A program made the translations under genes and the position numbers. Below are positions 18,298-26,909 of a stretch of 64,000 bases of DNA, in pieces. Position 1 is the first letter of the stretch. Each line of letters begins with the position of its first letter. Under the pieces are notes generated by a model. The model made no database searches. It was not told the DNA's origin and was given only the letters and a program-made list of their open reading frames with translations. The stretch spans positions 12,392 through 76,391 of the forward strand of contig JBJKVQ010000020.1 in the NCBI GenBank assembly GCA_045562575.1. Reading direction: 5' to 3'. The DNA comes from UBA6952 sp045562575. GTDB lineage: Bacteria > Chloroflexota > Dehalococcoidia > Lucifugimonadales > UBA6952.

Positions 18298-19719
18298 ATT
18301 AATTTGAGTAATACTCATGTCGCCTTTAAATTTGGCATCAACCAGTGTCTTCTTACCTTCAAAATAAAATTCTACAGTTGATCCAATATATTGAGAGTCA
18401 TTCAATCCCAGTGTTACTGTAAAGGCTCCATTTAGACCGACATCAAAATTCAACCAAACATCAGAAAGATTATCTTTAGCAGCCACTACTCGAATATAGT
18501 ATTTTTTACCTAATTCCACAAATGAATTATTTTGCTTTATTGTGCCTTGTATAAATGAAGGTAAGGGTGGAACCGCAGCTGAATTTAAATTTGGTGGAAT
18601 TTTAAAATCAGTATTAATTTTACCATTATATAAATCAGTAAGGTTTTTACCAATAGTAGAAGTTTCGAGCATATATACAATGTCGTCTTCACTTGAGATG
18701 TTGATATCTTTAGATTTTAATGTGTCTTTTGAAATTGTTAGTCCAACTAATGAATAATTACTATCAAATATCCCGAGCCCATCTTCAATACCTTCAATAG
18801 TTTCATTATCTGTTAAAAATAATTCTGCGTATCTTATTCCACTCGTAACATCTCGTCTATATCTATTTACAAAAAGTTCTGAATCCATCATTGTCCATCC
18901 AGAATTATTGCCCTCACAATATAAGCAATAGCCTATTCCTTCATAAATATCATTAACTGCGCTATCAGTAAAATTTTTACTTGGAATTATAGGTGTACTA
19001 GTCTCATATATGCTATCCAAAATATTTGTTGGCAATAGATTAGAATCTATAATCTTAATTATTGCTAAATCTATTTCCTCGTCTCTTCCAACAATCCATC
19101 CTTTGGAACTATTTTCTCCTTGCCACCCTGAAAAATAAAGATCAACAAATGGATTGGATGAAAATCCTTTTGCGGTAGTTAGGATATGATTTGGATATTC
19201 AGTTAACAACCATCCTGTTTTAAAGGTTTCTTGATGTTGCCTACTTGAGGAATTTCCTCCTGTAGATATTAAAGGCCATTTATCATACTTATCTATTTCT
19301 GATGCAAAATTTGATGCATCTACAGAATTGGGAAATTGTCCGATCAAAACAGCTGATTTTCCAACAATTAAAGAATCTTTATCTGTATCCCAAATCCAAG
19401 AAGGTGTTGGAGTAGGAGTTGGTATAGTAGTTTTAGTAGGTTCCTGTGTTTCTACAACTTTTGGTACAGATTCAAGTGCTTTAGCCACTGCAGCGTCAAT
19501 CATTGATTGAACGTCTAAGGTCGCTTCAGGAGTTGGGGTTGGTTGGGGAGTTGGGGTTGGTTCTGCATTTGCAGTTTCAGCCAATCGTGCTGTTATACCT
19601 GCATCTACAGTTGCTTGAAAATCAATATCTTGAAGCTCTATTGGAACTTCTTCTGAATTTCCACAATTCACAATGAAAATAAATGATAAAGCAAAAATTA
19701 GATTCTTATATTTATTCAT
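18286..19719 (-). CDS. Lipoprotein with a catalytically dead trypsin-like domain
   Basis: A hydrophobic signal ends in IVNC (Cys19; Asn at -1 is unusual for a lipobox). Two Thr/Pro-rich linkers follow (about 54-64 and 99-107), with an Ala-rich helical piece between them. Residues 165-330 have the layout of an HtrA/trypsin-fold protease: GWLLTEYPNHILTTAKGF, then EIDLAIIKI, then GIEDGLGIFDSNYSLVGL. The catalytic His is Lys184 and the nucleophile Ser position (normally GNSGG) reads IEDG with Asp313; only Asp217 remains. It is therefore a surface pseudo-protease or binding protein. The remaining 140 residues look beta-rich and unassigned. Confidence 0.6.
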   Translation of the reverse strand: MNKYKNLIFALSFIFIVNCGNSEEVPIELQDIDFQATVDAGITARLAETANAEPTPTPQPTPTPEATLDVQSMIDAAVAKALESVPKVVETQEPTKTTIPTPTPTPSWIWDTDKDSLIVGKSAVLIGQFPNSVDASNFASEIDKYDKWPLISTGGNSSSRQHQETFKTGWLLTEYPNHILTTAKGFSSNPFVDLYFSGWQGENSSKGWIVGRDEEIDLAIIKIIDSNLLPTNILDSIYETSTPIIPSKNFTDSAVNDIYEGIGYCLYCEGNNSGWTMMDSELFVNRYRRDVTSGIRYAELFLTDNETIEGIEDGLGIFDSNYSLVGLTISKDTLKSKDINISSEDDIVYMLETSTIGKNLTDLYNGKINTDFKIPPNLNSAAVPPLPSFIQGTIKQNNSFVELGKKYYIRVVAAKDNLSDVWLNFDVGLNGAFTVTLGLNDSQYIGSTVEFYFEGKKTLVDAKFKGDMSITQINLNF

Positions 19720-19850
19720 ATTCTTGTCTCAAATAATATATTTAATCTAAATTATATCACACAATATATTAGGGAAATGCGTTGAACATGAATATTAATG
19801 TAAACTATACTTCAATATAAATATTTATAAAGAGTAGATTGTTAATCCAA

Positions 19851-20921
19851 ATGTTAGAAAAATTATCAAAATTTGAACAAAGATTTAGAGAAGTTGAGCT
19901 TTTACTTGCTGACCCAGATAATTCAGATAATCCAAAACTTTTGGCAGAATTAGGGAAGGAATATTCTCAATTAGAATCAAAATCTAAAACATATCTTAAA
20001 TATAATGCCTTACTAAAATCCATAACAAGTTTAAATCAAATCATTTCTTCTGAAGATGATAAAGAACTTGTAGAGCTTGCTAAAGAAGAATTAAATGAAG
20101 AATTAATAAAACAAACAAATTTAGAATCCGAAATTCAGTTATTGTTACTTCCCCAAGATCCGAATGATCAAAGAAACGTTTTCGTAGAAATACGAGCTGC
20201 TGCTGGAGGCGATGAAGCAGCATTATTTGCAGGTGATATTTATCGAATGTATGCTCGCTATTCTCAAATTGCCCATTGGAATATTGAAATAATGTCAATG
20301 AACGAAACAGGAATCGGTGGTTACAAAGAAATCGTATTTTCTGTGCAAGGAGAAAATGTTTACAAAAGACTAAAATACGAAAGTGGAGCTCACAGAGTCC
20401 AAAGGGTCCCATCAACTGAATCTTCGGGTAGAATTCATACATCTACAATTACTGTTGCTGTACTACCTGAAGCTGAAGATGTTGATGTTGATATTAGTGA
20501 TAATGATTTGCGAATAGATATTTTCCACGCAGGTGGTCATGGTGGGCAAAATGTAAATAAGGTAGCAACTGCTGTGAGAATAACTCATTTACCTAGTGGA
20601 ATTGTTGCAGTATGTCAAGATGAACGGTCTCAAATGAGGAATAAACAAAAAGCTATGGATGTAATTAAAGCAAGACTTTTAGACAAAGCGACTAGGGAGC
20701 AACAGCAAAGCATTAGTAGTGATAGAAAGTCTCAAGTTGGAACAGGTGAACGTGCCGAAAAAATACGTACCTATAATTTTCCACAAGATCGCATTACTGA
20801 TCATAGAATTAACCTTACTATCCACAATATGGAAAATGTTCTAAATGGAAATTTAGATATCTTGATTGACCCGATTCAAGAAAAAGAAAAAGAAATGTTA
20901 TTAGAAAATCCAGTAGTTTGA
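19851..20921 (+). CDS. prfA: Peptide chain release factor 1
   Basis: Reads UAA and UAG and releases the peptide. The tripeptide that sets codon choice is PST (in RVPSTESSGR), the PxT form typical of RF1, not the SPF of RF2. The catalytic GGQ lies in AGGHGGQNVNKVATAVRITH, slightly different from the common GAGGQHVN. The ATG at 19851 gives the family N-terminus (MLEKLSKFEQRF) but has no clear ribosome site; a TTG at 19839 after AAAGAG would add four residues. The last 4 bp overlap prmC, whose product methylates this GGQ glutamine. Confidence 0.94.
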   Translation: MLEKLSKFEQRFREVELLLADPDNSDNPKLLAELGKEYSQLESKSKTYLKYNALLKSITSLNQIISSEDDKELVELAKEELNEELIKQTNLESEIQLLLLPQDPNDQRNVFVEIRAAAGGDEAALFAGDIYRMYARYSQIAHWNIEIMSMNETGIGGYKEIVFSVQGENVYKRLKYESGAHRVQRVPSTESSGRIHTSTITVAVLPEAEDVDVDISDNDLRIDIFHAGGHGGQNVNKVATAVRITHLPSGIVAVCQDERSQMRNKQKAMDVIKARLLDKATREQQQSISSDRKSQVGTGERAEKIRTYNFPQDRITDHRINLTIHNMENVLNGNLDILIDPIQEKEKEMLLENPVV

Positions 20922-21772
20922 TCACTATAAAAGAAATCTTACTATCCACAAGAAATTTGATGAATCAAATCGCTATCCCTGATAGCGATTTAGAGAGTGA
21001 TCTTCTTGTATCATTTGCTTTAAAAATGTCTCGAACAGAATTACATACGAATATTGATGCCAATATCTCAATATCTCAACAAGAACAAATTCAACAGTTG
21101 GTTAATCGAAGAATTGCTCATGAACCCTTAGCATATATTTTAGGATTTAGAGAATTTTTTGGAAATTCATTTATAGTTAACGACTCAGTATTAATACCTC
21201 GTCAAGAAACTGAGTGTTTAGTAGAAATTATAATAGAATATTTGAACAATAAGTCTATCAAAAATCCTACAGTTTTAGATGTCGGATGTGGTAGTGGGAT
21301 TATTGGTGCAAGTATTTTGCAAAACATTCCTAATATAAATCTTGTTTCAATTGATATATCCACTAATGCAGCCAAAATTGCTTATGAGAATATAGAGAGT
21401 ATAACTAAAGACCGTAATTTTAATGTATGTATAGGTGATTTAGTCAAAGCAATAAAAGGACCAATAGATTTGATTGCTGCAAATTTACCCTATATACCAA
21501 CAGAAAGAATTCCAAAATTACAAAAAGAAATAGTACTTTATGAACCCAAAACAGCATTGGATGGAGGAATTCAAGGTATAGAAGTAATTACCAGATTAAT
21601 CAATCAAAGTACTAGAATTCTTAAACCTTCTGGGGCTATATTTTTAGAAATCGATCCTGAACAAACACATATAATCGGAAACGAATTACACTATTTATAC
21701 CCAAAACATACTATTAATATTGTACAAGATCTAAGTGGTAAAGAAAGAATTTTATCTGTTACTAAATTATAG
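20918..21772 (+). CDS. prmC: Release factor glutamine methyltransferase
   Basis: SAM-dependent N5-glutamine methyltransferase for the release-factor GGQ motif. An N-terminal helical substrate-binding domain (1-90) with PLAYILGFREFFG precedes the Rossmann domain, which has LDVGCGSGIIG for SAM. The catalytic motif reads NLPYIP instead of the common NPPY. It starts at a TTG overlapping the prfA stop (TTGA), a clear coupling of enzyme and substrate genes. The end overlaps the opposed dehydrogenase by 6 bp. Confidence 0.92.
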   Translation: MITIKEILLSTRNLMNQIAIPDSDLESDLLVSFALKMSRTELHTNIDANISISQQEQIQQLVNRRIAHEPLAYILGFREFFGNSFIVNDSVLIPRQETECLVEIIIEYLNNKSIKNPTVLDVGCGSGIIGASILQNIPNINLVSIDISTNAAKIAYENIESITKDRNFNVCIGDLVKAIKGPIDLIAANLPYIPTERIPKLQKEIVLYEPKTALDGGIQGIEVITRLINQSTRILKPSGAIFLEIDPEQTHIIGNELHYLYPKHTINIVQDLSGKERILSVTKL

Positions 21773-22729
21773 TTCGATAGTTATTTTTAAACTATTATCT
21801 AATTTAGAACTATATGTTTCGTATGCTTTTTGTACTTCTTCGAATTTAAGATTATGCGTTACAAGATATGATAAATCTAACCGATTTTGTTCGACTAATT
21901 CTATGCATTCACTAACTGCCTGTGGCATATCCCAGGTTCTAGCACTATTGTGTACTTCAATCACAGGCAACTTTGAAGTCATTTCATCAAAATTTAATTC
22001 AAATATATCTTCGTCGTGAGATAAACCAAAAAGTATTGCCTTACCTTGTTTTTTTATTATTTTCCATATTCCATTAAGTGTTTCAGGTCTCCCTGCAGCC
22101 TCAACAACAATATCTGCACCTTCACCATTTGTCAGTTCAGCAACAGCTTCTTCAAGATTATCTTTATTTGGATTAATAACATGTGTTGCTCCATTATTTT
22201 TTGCCACGTCTAGGCGATAATCTAATAAATCAACTCCAATTACTTTTGTAGCTCCACCCTGAGCTAATATGTTACTAAAACTCAAACCAATGGGCCCTTG
22301 TCCAAGTACAACAATTTTTTTGCCAATTACATTTCCGGTTAATTTACAAGAGTGCATAACAGTACCAACTGGCTGACACATCAACAAAGTGGACATATCT
22401 TTTCCATCTGGTAAACGAACTAATCTTTCAGCAGGTTCTGCTAAATATTCTGCTAATCCATTCCCCCCATCAGGGAAAACAATAACCTTATCTCCGACAT
22501 TATATTCAGAACTTTTTGTTTCAACGACAACTCCAGCACATTCATGGCATGGTTTACCATGTTCTATAGGATACATTTCCTCATCAAATGTTCGATCAAA
22601 AATTCGTAAGTCACTACCACATATGGATAATCGCTCCATTTTAACTAAAACTTCACCTTCACCAATTTCAGGATCTGGTACTTCAAGAAACTCAAACTGT
22701 TGTGGACTTGTTATACGAGCAATTTTCAT
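21767..22729 (-). CDS. Zinc-type medium-chain alcohol dehydrogenase-like protein
   Basis: MDR-superfamily oxidoreductase of 320 residues. The catalytic zinc site is formed by Cys37 (SICGSD), His57 (IEHGKP) and Glu62 (HECAG); the four-cysteine structural zinc lobe is absent and the protein is shorter than classical ADH. The NAD(P)-binding motif is VLGQGPIGLS with Asp at the end of the second strand (GVDLLD), favouring NAD. The substrate is probably a polyol, hydroxy acid or amino alcohol, but the sequence does not decide. It lies 37 bp downstream of the lyase-family gene on the same strand. Confidence 0.8.
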   Translation of the reverse strand: MKIARITSPQQFEFLEVPDPEIGEGEVLVKMERLSICGSDLRIFDRTFDEEMYPIEHGKPCHECAGVVVETKSSEYNVGDKVIVFPDGGNGLAEYLAEPAERLVRLPDGKDMSTLLMCQPVGTVMHSCKLTGNVIGKKIVVLGQGPIGLSFSNILAQGGATKVIGVDLLDYRLDVAKNNGATHVINPNKDNLEEAVAELTNGEGADIVVEAAGRPETLNGIWKIIKKQGKAILFGLSHDEDIFELNFDEMTSKLPVIEVHNSARTWDMPQAVSECIELVEQNRLDLSYLVTHNLKFEEVQKAYETYSSKLDNSLKITIEL

Positions 22730-22766
22730 ACATCCTCCAGATTCAACTACATCAAATAATTAATAT

Positions 22767-23603
22767 TTATAGAACATAATTTTGCTCGATTTCGAACAAT
22801 TGATCAACCCCCATAATGACGGCTAATTCTTGTCTATAGTTTGTTACATCAAAATCAACTGAACCTGTTTCATTAAATTCGACCATACTATCCCTAACAG
22901 CTTTGTAAATTACACTTGGTAAGTAATTATTAGGAGATATAACATTAAAGCCTAGTCCTTCAGCAGTAGAAGCGTCTATACTTTGCCCATTATATGATTT
23001 TGGTATTCCAGATAATTCATTTGCATATATTTCAGCATCTTCAGGTGTTTGAATACCTTCAATCCTTATCATATCTGCTCCTGCTTCATAATATGTTTTT
23101 ACTCTTTTAATCGTATCTTCCCAACCTGAAACACTTAAAGCATCAGATCGTCCAATAATCAAGAAATTATCATTTGATCGAGCTTTTACAGCTGCTTCAA
23201 TTTTTTTTGCATGTTCTTCAATTGATACAACCTGTTTACCTTCGAAATATGCACACCTTTTGGGGAAATATTGATCTTCAAAACTAATTCCACTTAATCC
23301 TGCAGCCTCAAATTCTTTAACAGTTCTCCAGACATTTAAAGCATTTCCATATCCTGTATCACCGTCAGCTGTGACAGGTATATTTACTGATCGTGCTACG
23401 TATCCAGCAACATCCAATACTTCATTCATAGTCATTAAGCCAGCATCAGGATATCCCTTAGACATTGATACCCCACCACCACTTATAGAAATTGCCTTAA
23501 AACCTAGATTTTCAGCTATTTTTGCCTGTAGGCAATCATATACTATTGGTTCTTTTAAAATTTTTTGATCCATAATCAGTTCTTTTAAATTTTTCATTGC
23601 CAT
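22767..23603 (-). CDS. Isocitrate lyase/PEP mutase superfamily protein
   Basis: The 278-residue TIM-barrel protein belongs to the ICL/PEPM family (methylisocitrate lyase, oxaloacetate decarboxylase, carboxyvinyl-carboxyphosphonate mutase relatives). The metal-site segment DGDTGYGN and the loop FEDQYFPKRC are clear. The active-site loop, commonly KRCGHFEGK, reads KRCAYFEGK, so the Cys is kept but Gly-His is Ala-Tyr. This may change the substrate. It is probably co-transcribed with the dehydrogenase that follows. Confidence 0.8.
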   Translation of the reverse strand: MAMKNLKELIMDQKILKEPIVYDCLQAKIAENLGFKAISISGGGVSMSKGYPDAGLMTMNEVLDVAGYVARSVNIPVTADGDTGYGNALNVWRTVKEFEAAGLSGISFEDQYFPKRCAYFEGKQVVSIEEHAKKIEAAVKARSNDNFLIIGRSDALSVSGWEDTIKRVKTYYEAGADMIRIEGIQTPEDAEIYANELSGIPKSYNGQSIDASTAEGLGFNVISPNNYLPSVIYKAVRDSMVEFNETGSVDFDVTNYRQELAVIMGVDQLFEIEQNYVL

Positions 23604-23712
23604 AATTTCACCCCAATAAGAATAACTTAAAAACTTGCTTCGAAATATATAATATTTTATATTTATTATTGGTTACACATTCTACAACATGTTATTGAGC
23701 TAAATATACAAA

Positions 23713-24213
23713 ATGAAAGAATTATTGAACATACTAGTCGTTGCTCCAGAAATACCACCAAACACGGGAAATATTATTCGATTATGCTCTAATTCAGGGT
23801 GTAATTTACATTTAATAAAACCTATAGGTTTTAATTTTGATAATAAAAGTTTAAAAAGAGCTCGACTTGATTATGATCTCAATTGCAACATATCAATTTA
23901 TGACACATTTGATGAATATATCGAAAAAAATGAACCAATAACCATTTATGCAACAAGTACTTCATCTAATACTATGTATAACGATGTCAAATATAATTTG
24001 GGAGATACAATCATGTTTGGATCTGAAAGTGTTGGATTATCACCTGAAATTTTAAGTAGAATACCTAGTATAAATATCGTAAAAATACCAATGATCCCAC
24101 AAAATAGAAGTATTAATTTATCTAATGCAGTATCGATCGTTGTCTATGAAGCATGGAGGCAATTAGATTTTATTGGAAGCTCTACTATTAAACAAAATGA
24201 GTATTACAATTAG
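23713..24213 (+). CDS. trmL: tRNA (cytidine/uridine-34 2'-O)-methyltransferase TrmL
   Basis: SPOUT-class knotted methyltransferase of 166 residues, acting on the wobble base of tRNA-Leu. Characteristic segments are VVAPEIPPNTGNIIRLC at the N-terminus, FGSESVGLSPEIL, and IPMIPQNRSINLSNAVSIV forming the SAM-binding knot. The size fits the minimal TrmL subfamily and not the larger SpoU enzymes. A small gene of unknown function follows 10 bp later. Two tRNA-Leu genes are elsewhere in the window. Confidence 0.9.
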   Translation: MKELLNILVVAPEIPPNTGNIIRLCSNSGCNLHLIKPIGFNFDNKSLKRARLDYDLNCNISIYDTFDEYIEKNEPITIYATSTSSNTMYNDVKYNLGDTIMFGSESVGLSPEILSRIPSINIVKIPMIPQNRSINLSNAVSIVVYEAWRQLDFIGSSTIKQNEYYN

Positions 24214-24223
24214 AGAGGAACCC

Positions 24224-24481
24224 ATGAGTGAAATAAAAGGATTAACAATTAAAAACCAGGAAGATTTAACTTCTATTGAAGCCTCTTCATCCAATCAACA
24301 TGGTTTAATTTATATTACCCATGGTGCTCCAAAAAACTGGGTTGCAAAGCCTGAAGAAATGGTATCTCACACATTAGCAGGGTTTTTTAAAGCCCTAAAT
24401 TTGATCGATGATTCGAGAATAAAAGACCTTTTTAATGATTACGGTCTAGTATACAGAGAATTAGAAATTGACAATGAATAA
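24224..24481 (+). CDS. Small protein of unknown function
   Basis: An 85-residue protein starting at the ATG at 24224, preceded by AGAGAGGA eight bases upstream; a longer reading into trmL has no ribosome site. It contains GLIYITHGAPKNWVAKPEEMVSH-type sequence, is acidic, has no membrane segment and no cysteine. It begins 10 bp after trmL and is probably co-transcribed. I recognise no family. Five bases separate its stop from the opposed unknown gene. Confidence 0.6.
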   Translation: MSEIKGLTIKNQEDLTSIEASSSNQHGLIYITHGAPKNWVAKPEEMVSHTLAGFFKALNLIDDSRIKDLFNDYGLVYRELEIDNE

Positions 24482-24486
24482 CATAA

Positions 24487-24855
24487 TTATTCTAAATCAA
24501 TTAGCTCTTGATTAGGATCAAATGCGTCTAATCCCATTTTGTCCAACATAACATTAAATGACTCAGGAATTGCCCCAGACGTATTATAAAAATCATCTAC
24601 TACACATAATACTAATTTATCCAACATACTCACTATTGGCTCAGTATTATCATTTTCTCTAAATTTAACTATAATAGTTTTCGCATGATCAGTAGGAATA
24701 AACATGGTACCTTTAATCCAATTCATAAGAAAAATAATATGGTCATTATTATCAGGAAGTGAAAGAATAAATGTTTTTACTTCTTCAACGTCTTTGATTC
24801 CAAAAAGCTCAAAATAGTTTGCTATTATACTTTGTACACTGAAGTTATCTTGCAT
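24487..24855 (-). CDS. Protein of unknown function
   Basis: An acidic 122-residue soluble protein, last gene of a tight leftward four-gene set (25947 to 24487). It has no signal peptide and no obvious catalytic motif. The central part (IIFLMNWIKGTMFIP) is hydrophobic but too short and interrupted for a confident membrane helix. It starts 8 bp after the acetyltransferase gene's stop. I recognise no family. Confidence 0.6.
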   Translation of the reverse strand: MQDNFSVQSIIANYFELFGIKDVEEVKTFILSLPDNNDHIIFLMNWIKGTMFIPTDHAKTIIVKFRENDNTEPIVSMLDKLVLCVVDDFYNTSGAIPESFNVMLDKMGLDAFDPNQELIDLE

Positions 24856-24863
24856 GGCTGACC

Positions 24864-25337
24864 CTATTTAATGATTACTTCTTCAAACATGTCGTAATTT
24901 GATTTGAACATACCTAAGTTTTTATAAACTTGTTGGGCAATTTTATTATTTACGTCCACATAAAGACGTATTGCATAGACATCCCCATGTACTTGAGCAG
25001 AATTACAAACAAACTCATAGAGTGTTTTATAGACACCATGTCTTCTATATTCCGGGCTCACATATACACTTTGTATCCACCAGTAATATTTATTATGCCA
25101 ATCACTCCATTCAGTAGTAAGCAATAACGCACCTACTATTAGATCGTTTATAGTTGCAATACAATATCTACCTAAATGAGGATCATCAAATACTGATTGA
25201 ACTCCTTGTGTAATTTCATTTTTATTTAAGGTAATGTTTTCAGTTTCTAAAGCCATAGATATATTAAAATCAACAATATTAGAAACGTCATCTTTTAATG
25301 CTAAACGTACTTGTGGGATTTCATGTTGATTACTCAT
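24864..25337 (-). CDS. GNAT-family N-acetyltransferase
   Basis: The 157-residue protein has the GNAT acetyl-CoA-binding pattern SPEYRRHGVYKTLYEF (Arg-x-x-Gly) following a YVSP strand, and a final strand with LYVDVNNKIAQQVYKNLGM, typical of motif B. The acyl acceptor is unknown. Its start overlaps the end of the upstream DUF1330 gene by 8 bp, so the two are translationally coupled. Confidence 0.82.
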   Translation of the reverse strand: MSNQHEIPQVRLALKDDVSNIVDFNISMALETENITLNKNEITQGVQSVFDDPHLGRYCIATINDLIVGALLLTTEWSDWHNKYYWWIQSVYVSPEYRRHGVYKTLYEFVCNSAQVHGDVYAIRLYVDVNNKIAQQVYKNLGMFKSNYDMFEEVIIK

Positions 25338-25620
25338 TATTATTCACAGTAAAACCAACTGTATCTGCAGCTTCATGACGTATAGCAGCGACTGGAGCAT
25401 ATTCAGGAGAATCTCTAAATGCATTCATTTGTTCAATTGTAGGGAATTCTAAAATCACAATACGTTTTAAATCCCAGTCAGTATTATCTGCAATAATTTC
25501 ACCACCCCGAACAAGATACCTACCCCCATATTGTTCAATAATAGCTGGTACATGTTTCATATATTCTTCGTACTTATCCCAATCTTTTACATTTATGCTA
25601 CTAATTGAATAAACTGCCAT
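25330..25620 (-). CDS. DUF1330 protein (dimeric alpha-beta barrel)
   Basis: A 96-residue single-domain protein of the DUF1330 family: SSINVKDWDKYEEYMKHVP at the N-terminus, GGRYLVRGGE in the middle, and RIVILEFPTIEQMNAFRDS, the most conserved piece. The family has the ferredoxin-like dimeric fold, with no settled reaction. TAAAAGGAGAAAATT precedes the ATG. It belongs to the leftward set of four small genes. Confidence 0.85.
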   Translation of the reverse strand: MAVYSISSINVKDWDKYEEYMKHVPAIIEQYGGRYLVRGGEIIADNTDWDLKRIVILEFPTIEQMNAFRDSPEYAPVAAIRHEAADTVGFTVNNNE

Positions 25621-25632
25621 AATTTTCTCCTT

Positions 25633-25947
25633 TTAGTTTGGTGAGATATAAGATCCCATACCAGAAGTTTGTTCACTAACTAAAAAGGTTAGCACATCTT
25701 TACCTTTGTTAGTTTCAATTTCAGCATCAAATCTTTGACCTCCTAAAGAACCTATAAGTTCATATTTATTCTGAGTATATAATTTGCCCTCATAAAATGA
25801 TTCTTTTAAGTCTCTTTCCCTCTCCCCTTCAAGATACATCTCAACTGCATCTCGCATCACATCAAAAACATCTTCTTGATCTAAATGAGTTGGAGATTTT
25901 AAAAATACATATCCCCATCTCATTCCTTTGTGTTCTAACATCTGCAA
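25633..25947 (-). CDS. Protein of unknown function
   Basis: A 104-residue soluble protein, first gene of the leftward set. It contains an acidic helix (DVFDVMRDAVEMYLEGERER) and a beta-rich C-terminal half ending in Gly-Met-Gly-Ser. The start may be the Met at residue 3. I recognise no family. The spacing to DUF1330 is 12 bp. Confidence 0.55.
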   Translation of the reverse strand: MQMLEHKGMRWGYVFLKSPTHLDQEDVFDVMRDAVEMYLEGERERDLKESFYEGKLYTQNKYELIGSLGGQRFDAEIETNKGKDVLTFLVSEQTSGMGSYISPN

Positions 25948-26099
25948 AACTTTCGATTAATACTAAAAGAAAAATATAAACCTCAATTATTAAACGTGCA
26001 ATGGTTTTTTAAAATCATATTGATTTACATTTGTTGATGATCTTTTCATAATAGTCAGAACCTATATAAATAAAGATAAAAGAACGAATGGAGAAAATT

Positions 26100-26891
26100 A
26101 TGGATTTAGAGTTGGATGGAAAACGGGCTTTGATTACTGGAGGCAGTAAAGGAATAGGAAAGTCCATAGCAATACAGCTATGTCAAGAAGGAGTAAATGT
26201 AGCAATCGGTGCAAGAACAAAAGAAACTTTAGACGAGGCTGCAATCGAAATTGAAGAATTAACTGGGAAAAAAGTTGTAACCATAGTTGTTGATACTACA
26301 GATAAAACAAGTGTTGATAATATGGTTGAAAAAGTGGTCGGAGAATTAGGAGGAATAGATATTCTTGTAAATAGTGCGGCAATGGTAGGTGGTCAAGTAA
26401 GAGGTTCAATTTCTGAGGCTGATGAAAAGGATCTTATAGAAGATCTAGATACAAAAGTAGTTGGATATTTTAGATGTATAAAAGCTGTTGTTCCGCATAT
26501 GCAAAAACAGAAATGGGGAAGAATTATAAGCATCGGTGGAGTGTCTGCGAGACAATCTACTATCTATGGTTTAAGAAATGCAGCTGTAGTACATATGACT
26601 AAGACATTATCTGACCAATTAGGAAGTGATGGAATAACACTTAATGTCTTACATCCTGGATTAACACAAACACCTGCAATTCGGGAAAGAATGAGTGAAA
26701 CAGCAAAACAGCAAGGTAAGACATTAGAAGAAGTAGAAGCTGAATCAGCAAAAAATGTTGCAATTAAAAGAACAATCAAACCTGAAGAATTAGCATTTGT
26801 CACTGCAGTATTAGCTTCTCCAAAAGCAGAATGTATCACTGGAGAATCAATAGCAGGAGGTGGAGGAGCAATAGGTGCAGTTTTCCAATAA
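26100..26891 (+). CDS. Short-chain dehydrogenase/reductase with altered catalytic lysine
   Basis: Classical SDR fold of 263 residues with the cofactor motif TGGSKGIG (residues 13-20) and NSAAM in place of NNAG. The active-site Tyr is in IYGLRNAAV: the YxxxK lysine is Asn (YGLRN), while a Ser 12 residues before the Tyr is kept. The start at 26100 is taken from GGAGAAA upstream; an ATG at 26088 would contain that ribosome site. A NIPSNAP-domain gene follows after 18 bp. Loss of the Lys suggests a weak or altered oxidoreductase; the substrate is unknown. Confidence 0.8.
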   Translation: MDLELDGKRALITGGSKGIGKSIAIQLCQEGVNVAIGARTKETLDEAAIEIEELTGKKVVTIVVDTTDKTSVDNMVEKVVGELGGIDILVNSAAMVGGQVRGSISEADEKDLIEDLDTKVVGYFRCIKAVVPHMQKQKWGRIISIGGVSARQSTIYGLRNAAVVHMTKTLSDQLGSDGITLNVLHPGLTQTPAIRERMSETAKQQGKTLEEVEAESAKNVAIKRTIKPEELAFVTAVLASPKAECITGESIAGGGGAIGAVFQ

Positions 26892-26909
26892 AATAAAAGG
26901 GGGATAACA

